Assembly: GCA_013152765.1 (NCBI GenBank)
Contig: JAADFT010000546.1
Coordinates: 1 to 11,690 of the forward strand
Reading direction: 5' to 3'
Source of the DNA: Calditrichota bacterium
GTDB taxonomy: Bacteria > Zhuqueibacterota > Zhuqueibacteria > Oleimicrobiales > Geothermoviventaceae
DNA: 11,690 nt
Under the pieces are notes generated by a model that searched no databases, was not told the origin of the DNA, and saw only the letters and a program-made list of their open reading frames with translations. A program made the translations under genes and the position numbers. Below are positions 7,358-11,690 of this stretch, in pieces (position 1 is the first letter of the stretch; each line of letters starts with the position of its first letter).

Positions 7358-8164
7358 TCACAGTCCACGCTGCAGGTAACGCACGGTGAAAATCCTGTCT
7401 GGCAACCCCACGTTGACTTCCAGATTCTCGAAGCGCATTTCGCTGGTGTGGTCGATCTGAACATCCTTCATGATCATGTGCGTGGCGAACCAGATGCCAC
7501 CGATGTGTTTCGTTTCCGGCACGCGCAGTTCTTTCCATTTGTCGCCGTCTTTGTCGTAGTACTCCGCGTAAACCGTCGTGAAAATGTCCTTCCGAATCCA
7601 GCGGATGATCTTGCTGTAGCGCGTGTCTTTGCGAATTTGCTCGGTGGCCGGATCGCACTCCACCACGTAGCAGTCTTTTCCTTCCCACTGAGCGTCCTGC
7701 AGCCGCTTGTACACCCAGTCGTCGAGTTTGGGGCGACCAATGTCGTAGTAGCTGAAGTCGGAGCCCATGAAATTGCCGCCCCGACCGCTGGCCGTGATGC
7801 GATTCACCCGGCGCAGTGCGGGAAGATAAAGGTAACGGTCGTCATCCCGGTCCTTGTGCTCGATCACGAGAAAACCCGTACCCTTCACGTCCGCGGGGGC
7901 AATGAAACGCATGAGCATCATGGTTTCATCTTTCGAGCGCTTTTTGGAATAGAACTTCAGCCGCCTCTCGCGCACCTGCCCACGGGCGTTGGTCAGAATC
8001 ATCACCAGGTCGCCTCGCATGTCCTTCCAGTCCCCGCTCGCCAGCACCTTTTCCATGATCTGCCGGCCCGTGAGCTGGTCTTGCGGCTGTGCGCCGATCG
8101 GACCTGCAACCACGGCCGCAGCCAGCACAAAGGACAAACCAAACCAGTATTTGCTGCGCATCAT
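7358..8164 (-). CDS. Secreted LolA-fold protein ('outer membrane lipoprotein-sorting protein' family)
   Basis: This 268-residue periplasmic protein has a signal peptide (residues 1-25, hydrophobic core L-A-A-A-V-V-A, cut near G-A/Q). The body carries the conserved signatures of the LolA-like family annotated as outer membrane lipoprotein-sorting protein: M-R-F-I-A-P-A-D-V-K-G-T-G-F at 85-98, D-R-Y-L-Y-L-P-A-L-R-R-V at 109-120, and F-M-G-S-D-F-S-Y-Y-D at 132-141. LolA folds are open beta-barrels holding acyl chains, so it probably carries a lipid or hydrophobic ligand through the periplasm. It is unlikely to be the housekeeping LolA, since it is embedded in a pump operon without LolCDE. Two cysteines (C165, C170) could pair. 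A near-perfect AAGGAGG lies 8 nt before the first of two adjacent ATGs; the RND stop is 35 nt upstream. Confidence 0.9.
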   Translation of the reverse strand: MMRSKYWFGLSFVLAAAVVAGPIGAQPQDQLTGRQIMEKVLASGDWKDMRGDLVMILTNARGQVRERRLKFYSKKRSKDETMMLMRFIAPADVKGTGFLVIEHKDRDDDRYLYLPALRRVNRITASGRGGNFMGSDFSYYDIGRPKLDDWVYKRLQDAQWEGKDCYVVECDPATEQIRKDTRYSKIIRWIRKDIFTTVYAEYYDKDGDKWKELRVPETKHIGGIWFATHMIMKDVQIDHTSEMRFENLEVNVGLPDRIFTVRYLQRGL

Positions 8165-8199
8165 GATCTCAACCTCCTTAGCGTAGACCGTTCACCCCA

Positions 8200-10551
8200 C
8201 TACAGCCTGGTCTTCTCCGCCTGAAACTTCGGCTTCAACGTCATGAACAGTGTGGGCAAGATGGTAAGGGCACCCAAACTCGTCCAGACCATGGTCATGG
8301 CAATCAGCAGGCCCATCTGGCCGATGCCACGGAACTCCGACAGCAGGAGCACAGCGAATCCCGTTGCGACCGTAGCAGCGTTGAGGAAGATGGCTGTACC
8401 CGCTTCGTCCATCGTGCGGACTGTAGCGTCCTCGTACGTGGCGCCTTCGGCGATCTTCATCTGGTAACGGTGGTAGAAATGAATCGCGTAGTCCACACCC
8501 ACGCCAATGGCGATGCTGGACGTAACCATGGTCATGAGATTCAAGTAGATTCCGCTCCAGCCCATGAAGGCAAAGTTGAGGAAAATGCCGAAGAACAGCG
8601 GCAGTGCGTTGAAAACACCCGCGGCAAAGGAACGAAACATGAACGCCGTCAGCAGGAACACGAGCAGCAGTGAAACGATGATGCTCTTGAGCTGCCCGGA
8701 CACGACGAGATCATTCACTGCCAGGTACAGCTCCGAAGTGCCTGTCAAATCAGCCGGTACGGGCGTGGGGTGCCTTTTCAAATAGGCGCGCACGGCCGAA
8801 TCGATCCGCTTCAGTTGCGTTCGGCGGTTGCTCTTCAGGAAAGCAGTTACTTTGGCGTGCTGGTAGTTGTAGTCCACAAGATTGGCAAAGTCCTCCGGAC
8901 CGGCCGACATTTCGTACAGTTGCAGGTACTGGGCAATCAGGTCACGCCCCGAAACTGTGAACGTCTCTTTGCGGCGCACCAGCCGTCCATTCACTTCCTG
9001 CTCAACGTAAGTCGTCTCGACTTCGGTTTCCGCCGGGATCCGGAAGTAGGCGGGATTCTCGTTGTGCAAAACCTTGTTGATCCGCCGGATGTAGTCGGCC
9101 AGCGACAGCGTGCCTCCCACGCCGGGGATCGTTTTCAGCGAGTCCTCCAGGTCCGCCATTGCAGCCATCACGCGTGGTTCCTTGATGACACCCGGCTTTT
9201 GACCTTCGAAAACCACATCCAGGGTCGTACTACCGGCGAAACGCTTGTTGATCTCCTCGTTCGCCTGCCGGATGGGATGGCCGGGTGGGAAATTCTCGAT
9301 GTCGTTCGACTCGAGAACAATCTTCGGAATACCAAGCAACGAAACAAGCACGATCAGAATGATGCCCACCAGAACGGCTTTCCGGAAACGAACCAGGAAT
9401 CTTCCGTAAGCCACGAAAATCTTCTCCAACCTGCCCTCGCCTCTGCGGATGAGCGCTTTCGGGATCGGCATCAGCGCCAGCGAGGCCGGAATGAACGTGA
9501 GCGAAAGAACCAGGGCGATGAACACACCGTAAGCCGTGAACACTCCCAGCTGGAGAAGCGATCCAACCCGAGATGTGTTGAGAGCCAGGAAACCCGCCAT
9601 CGTGGTGAGCGAGGTCATGACTACTGGCGCTCTCAGCTCGTTCATGGTCGCCAGAATCAGCTCGCGCTTCTCCGGAATCTTCAGCGAATTCGCCAGGTAG
9701 CGGTTCAGAATGTGAATGCCATCTGCCACACCGATGGACATGAGGAGAATCGGCAGAACCGTTGTGGAGTGCGAAAGGGGCGATCCGACGAGCGCCATTG
9801 TGCCAATCGTCCACACCACGCTGAGTACCACCACGCCCAGGGGAATCAGCACCAGACGTAGACTGCGGAAGCGCAGGTACGGCAGGAAAAAGACAACCAG
9901 CAGGACGACGGGCATGAGCCTGCTCCAGTCGCGGTTCATGCCCACTTCCAGGTAGTAGTTGACCACCGGCTTCCCCGCCGCGAGCAACCTGGCCGGACCT
10001 TTTGAAGCCTCCAGAACTTTCAACACCCGCTCCGCAACCTTGCTCGGCCGGGCATCCTTCTTTAAGAAAACCATGATCCCGCCGGCGTGCCCATCCTCGG
10101 AAATGATGTTGCCGACGAAGAGGTCGCTGGAAAACAGGCGATCGTGGTAGGCGCGCATCTCCTCCGGCGTACGCGGAACCTCATCCAGGGCCTCGCGCAC
10201 TTCCATCCCCTCGGGCGTGCCCAAAATGATCTTGACATTCGTGGGCCCCATCACCGAGAATACGCCCTGGACCTTTTCAAGGCTGTCCGTAAGGGCCATG
10301 ACTTGCTCGATCACGTCCGGCCGGAAGAACGTGTCGGCCTCAGCCATCACAAGAATGATGTCTTTGCTCGGGAAAATCTCGGAGACTTTGTCGTACAGCC
10401 GCTTCGCCGGGATGTTCTTTGGCAACGACGCACTGATGTCGGTCTCGACTTTCAGGTACTTCATCGAGTAGCCAAAGAAGCCCGTCAGCGCGAAGACCAG
10501 CAACAGGGTCCAAACCGGGTGATCAACCACCCACGAAAAGACTTTCCGCAT
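8200..10551 (-). CDS. RND superfamily transporter, MMPL/COG1033 type
   Basis: This 783-residue inner-membrane permease has the duplicated RND plan: TM1 (about 12-30), a periplasmic domain (32-212), TM2-6 (213-362), TM7 (391-409), a second periplasmic domain (410-620), and TM8-12 (622-770). Each half has the TM4/TM10 signature with the proton-relay aspartate: G-V-A-D-G-I-H at 274-280 (D277) and G-V-G-V-D-Y-A-I-H at 683-691 (D687). The length is shorter than AcrB-type drug pumps (about 1030) and matches MMPL/HpnN-like exporters, which handle lipids and other hydrophobic molecules using the proton gradient. GGGGTGA just upstream supports the ATG at 10551. It follows tetR by 81 nt and precedes the LolA-like gene by 35 nt. 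No adaptor protein or TolC gene accompanies it, as in lipid-type rather than drug-type RND systems. The substrate is unknown. Confidence 0.92.
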   Translation of the reverse strand: MRKVFSWVVDHPVWTLLLVFALTGFFGYSMKYLKVETDISASLPKNIPAKRLYDKVSEIFPSKDIILVMAEADTFFRPDVIEQVMALTDSLEKVQGVFSVMGPTNVKIILGTPEGMEVREALDEVPRTPEEMRAYHDRLFSSDLFVGNIISEDGHAGGIMVFLKKDARPSKVAERVLKVLEASKGPARLLAAGKPVVNYYLEVGMNRDWSRLMPVVLLVVFFLPYLRFRSLRLVLIPLGVVVLSVVWTIGTMALVGSPLSHSTTVLPILLMSIGVADGIHILNRYLANSLKIPEKRELILATMNELRAPVVMTSLTTMAGFLALNTSRVGSLLQLGVFTAYGVFIALVLSLTFIPASLALMPIPKALIRRGEGRLEKIFVAYGRFLVRFRKAVLVGIILIVLVSLLGIPKIVLESNDIENFPPGHPIRQANEEINKRFAGSTTLDVVFEGQKPGVIKEPRVMAAMADLEDSLKTIPGVGGTLSLADYIRRINKVLHNENPAYFRIPAETEVETTYVEQEVNGRLVRRKETFTVSGRDLIAQYLQLYEMSAGPEDFANLVDYNYQHAKVTAFLKSNRRTQLKRIDSAVRAYLKRHPTPVPADLTGTSELYLAVNDLVVSGQLKSIIVSLLLVFLLTAFMFRSFAAGVFNALPLFFGIFLNFAFMGWSGIYLNLMTMVTSSIAIGVGVDYAIHFYHRYQMKIAEGATYEDATVRTMDEAGTAIFLNAATVATGFAVLLLSEFRGIGQMGLLIAMTMVWTSLGALTILPTLFMTLKPKFQAEKTRL

Positions 10552-10632
10552 CGTTCACCCCAGTATCTTTTGACCGCACCCGCTTCCAGCTTCTTCTGTT
10601 CAGGTCCGCCCGATCTCGAAAGACCCGCCGTC

Positions 10633-11241
10633 TCAGGGACACTCGATGCCCCGCCGCAACAGCGCGGCCACTTTTGGCACCAGTGCCCGCACGCTCTCCA
10701 CTGGCCGGCCGTGCGTCAGCTGAGTGCTCAACATCAACATCAGCCCGCCGACCGTGACCAGCACGGCTTCCTCGTCCACCGGCACAGGACTCTTTTGCAG
10801 CTTGCTCAGAAGCGCCTGGTCCAGTGGTTTGCGCAGGTCCCGGTAACGCTTGCGAAACGCCTCGAGCTGCAGACCAGAACCCTTCGCCTGATCCGACTCC
10901 CACATGACGTGCAATTTGAAGAAATCGGGAAACTCTTCGTAAAAATCCAGATAGCCGTTCATCAAGTTCTCGATGGCCTCAGCAGCTGTGTCTTCGGACC
11001 GAATCCGTGCCATCAGGGACGCAAAGAGACGTTCCGTGTAATGCTCCAGCACGTGTTCGAAAAGTTGAGCCTTTGAACCAAAGTAGTAGTAGATCGTGCC
11101 TTTGGCAAGTTCAGCCTCCTCAGCCACCTGGTCCATCGTGGTTTGAGCGTACCCGTCCCGCGCGAAAAGCTTCAGCGCAGCTTTTCGAATCGCCTCAAGC
11201 CTCCCCTGTCTTTCGCGTTCTTTTCGTTCCTGAACACCCAC
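10633..11241 (-). CDS. TetR/AcrR-family transcriptional regulator
   Basis: I place the start at GTG 11241 (202 residues). It has GGAG 6 nt upstream and gives the short N-terminal arm usual for the family. An earlier in-frame GTG at 11310 has no ribosome site and lies between the -35 and -10 of a promoter, so it is unlikely. Residues about 14-62 form the DNA-binding domain: R-L-E-A-I-R-K-A-A-L-K-L-F-A, then T-T-M-D-Q-V-A-E-E-A-E-L-A-K-G-T-I-Y-Y-Y-F, with K-A-Q-L-F after it, the classic TetR helix-turn-helix signature. The helical C-terminal half would bind a ligand and dimerise. As the first gene before an RND/LolA-like/barrel set, it most likely represses its own operon and responds to the transported compound or a related lipid; this role is inference. 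Confidence 0.92.
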   Translation of the reverse strand: MGVQERKERERQGRLEAIRKAALKLFARDGYAQTTMDQVAEEAELAKGTIYYYFGSKAQLFEHVLEHYTERLFASLMARIRSEDTAAEAIENLMNGYLDFYEEFPDFFKLHVMWESDQAKGSGLQLEAFRKRYRDLRKPLDQALLSKLQKSPVPVDEEAVLVTVGGLMLMLSTQLTHGRPVESVRALVPKVAALLRRGIECP

Positions 11242-11291
11242 GTTGCTCTCCGCAGCATTCTTACTTAGCTTGGCGGTACCTGGCCAAAGTG

Positions 11292-11320
11292 AGTTTAGCT
11301 CAACGTTCACCCGCTGTCAA
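11292..11320 (-). promoter_or_regulatory. Proximal promoter of the tetR/RND operon (P2)
   Basis: TTGACA (11320..11315) is a perfect -35, followed after exactly 17 nt by TAAACT (11297..11292), four of six matches to TATAAT. Transcription would begin near 11285, leaving a leader of about 45 nt before the tetR GTG at 11241. No obvious operator palindrome covers it. Confidence 0.6.
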
Positions 11321-11462
11321 ACACAGATCCCAAACGATTTCTTTTCCCCTCACTCCAAAAGCAACCAGAACCTACTCTGGGAACCCGCTGTTTCAGCCGG
11401 TGTCATCGCCTGTCCGCGCGGATTCTGCCCTCCCCGACGCAACGTAGGGCCTGCATTCTGAT

Positions 11463-11498
11463 TGACTGCTCAGTCGAATTTAGAACAGTCAGTCGATT
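11463..11498. promoter_or_regulatory. Putative TetR-family operator repeats
   Basis: Two copies of TCAGTCGA (11470-11477 and 11489-11496), each followed by a run of A/T, are spaced 19 bp apart. The first is the right arm of a palindrome, GACTG-CT-CAGTC (11464-11475). The second is flanked by an imperfect matching arm. The repeats cover the spacer, the -10 and the start region of promoter P1, where a bound repressor would block transcription. Short GACTG/CAGTC-type palindromes are common as operators of self-regulating TetR proteins. Binding by this particular regulator is inferred from position. Confidence 0.5.
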
Positions 11499-11505
11499 TT
11501 GTCAA
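11477..11505 (-). promoter_or_regulatory. Distal promoter of the tetR/RND operon (P1)
   Basis: TTGACA (11505..11500) is a perfect -35, followed after 17 nt by TAAATT (11482..11477), four of six matches to TATAAT. It points at tetR and would start near 11470, giving a leader of about 230 nt that passes through P2. The putative operator overlaps it, so it is probably the regulated promoter, with P2 perhaps giving basal expression. Between 11241 and 11460 there is no convincing gene. Confidence 0.65.
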
Positions 11506-11540
11506 GTGCTTTTTGCTGTTTCGGGGCAATCGCGGCCTTC

Positions 11541-11593
11541 GCCCAGCGATTTGATCGCTGGGCTACGCTGAGGAACCGCCTGCTGAAGCAGGC
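11541..11593. repeat. Tandem hairpin element (REP/MITE-like)
   Basis: There are two perfect inverted repeats in a row. The first is GCCCAGCGAT/ATCGCTGGGC with a 3-nt loop (11541-11563). The second is GCCTGC/GCAGGC with a TGAA loop (11578-11593), separated by 14 nt. Neither is followed by a true T-run. Paired GC-rich hairpins of this style between genes are typical of interspersed extragenic palindromes. Only one copy is in the window, so repeat status rests on structure. Around it, 11506-11690 shows no gene. Confidence 0.55.
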
Positions 11594-11625
11594 TTTGCAC
11601 CCCCTTCAACGAAACGAAACTCTTC

Positions 11626-11666
11626 CCACGTAGCGCTCTGTGCCACGTAGCGATGACAGGAGTCAT
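11626..11666. repeat. Direct repeat CCACGTAGCG plus small hairpin
   Basis: CCACGTAGCG occurs at 11626-11635 and again at 11643-11652, 17 bp apart. The second copy runs straight into a small hairpin, ATGAC/GTCAT with an AGGA loop (11653-11666). It may be part of the same interspersed repeat family as the neighbouring tandem hairpins, or a remnant of one. No coding frame or promoter is evident here. Confidence 0.35.
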
Positions 11667-11690
11667 TGTACCTGCCTGGAGCGCAAAATC

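Noticed and set aside
6109..7389. 426-codon plus-strand frame opposite the barrel gene
   Set aside because: Low-complexity V/R/H-rich translation with no motif; it mirrors the coding strand, which has a signal peptide and barrel features.
8770..11076. Plus-strand frames of 363 and 329 codons opposite the RND and tetR genes
   Set aside because: Compositions are reverse-strand artefacts (H, R, Q rich) and the minus-strand genes are unambiguous.
11409..11456. Tiny ORF (17 codons) starting just after the P1 start site, as a leader peptide
   Set aside because: No ribosome site, arbitrary composition, and only about 13 nt of leader before the ATG.

Overview
All recognisable genes in this window lie on the minus strand, so the biology reads right to left. 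The proteins point to a Gram-negative-type, two-membrane bacterium: there is a TonB-dependent receptor, a second outer-membrane beta-barrel, a LolA-like periplasmic protein and an RND permease. The large TonB receptor with an N-terminal carboxypeptidase-regulatory-like domain, together with Bacteroidota-like promoter -10 elements, suggests the FCB superphylum or a neighbour (for example KSB1/Calditrichota-type lineages). That placement is inference from style, not from a marker gene.

Right end (about 11690 to 10633): a non-coding stretch carries two tandem perfect hairpins and a short direct repeat. Two sigma70-like minus-strand promoters follow (TTGACA, 17 bp, TAAATT; and TTGACA, 17 bp, TAAACT). 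The upstream one is overlaid by repeated and palindromic GACTG/CAGTC sequence that looks like a TetR-family operator. A TetR/AcrR-type regulator follows.

Middle-right (10551 to 5842): the regulator is followed by a 783-residue MMPL/COG1033-type RND permease, a secreted LolA-fold protein of the 'outer membrane lipoprotein-sorting protein' type, and a 425-residue outer-membrane barrel. There is no periplasmic adaptor (HlyD/MFP) and no TolC-like channel. The set reads as inner-membrane pump, periplasmic hydrophobic-ligand carrier and outer-membrane barrel, a plausible dedicated route for moving a lipid or other hydrophobic molecule across the envelope under TetR control. The substrate is unknown.

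Middle (5694 to 4640): a compact housekeeping operon has a promoter, a 67-residue zinc-ribbon protein, rdgB (XTP/dITP pyrophosphatase, GTG start), tRNA-Pro(UGG) only 13 nt after rdgB, and a strong 11-bp-stem intrinsic terminator.

Left (4470 to 1): a TTGACA/TAATTT promoter is followed by about 960 nt with no convincing long gene and then a 1114-residue TonB-dependent receptor. The last part of this leader has two strong Shine-Dalgarno-like sites without normal start codons. About 100 nt after the receptor, the first 11 codons of another gene run off the window edge.

The points most worth following are the RND/LolA-like/barrel operon with its operator, the long receptor leader, and the shared TAAnnT(C)-type -10 elements.
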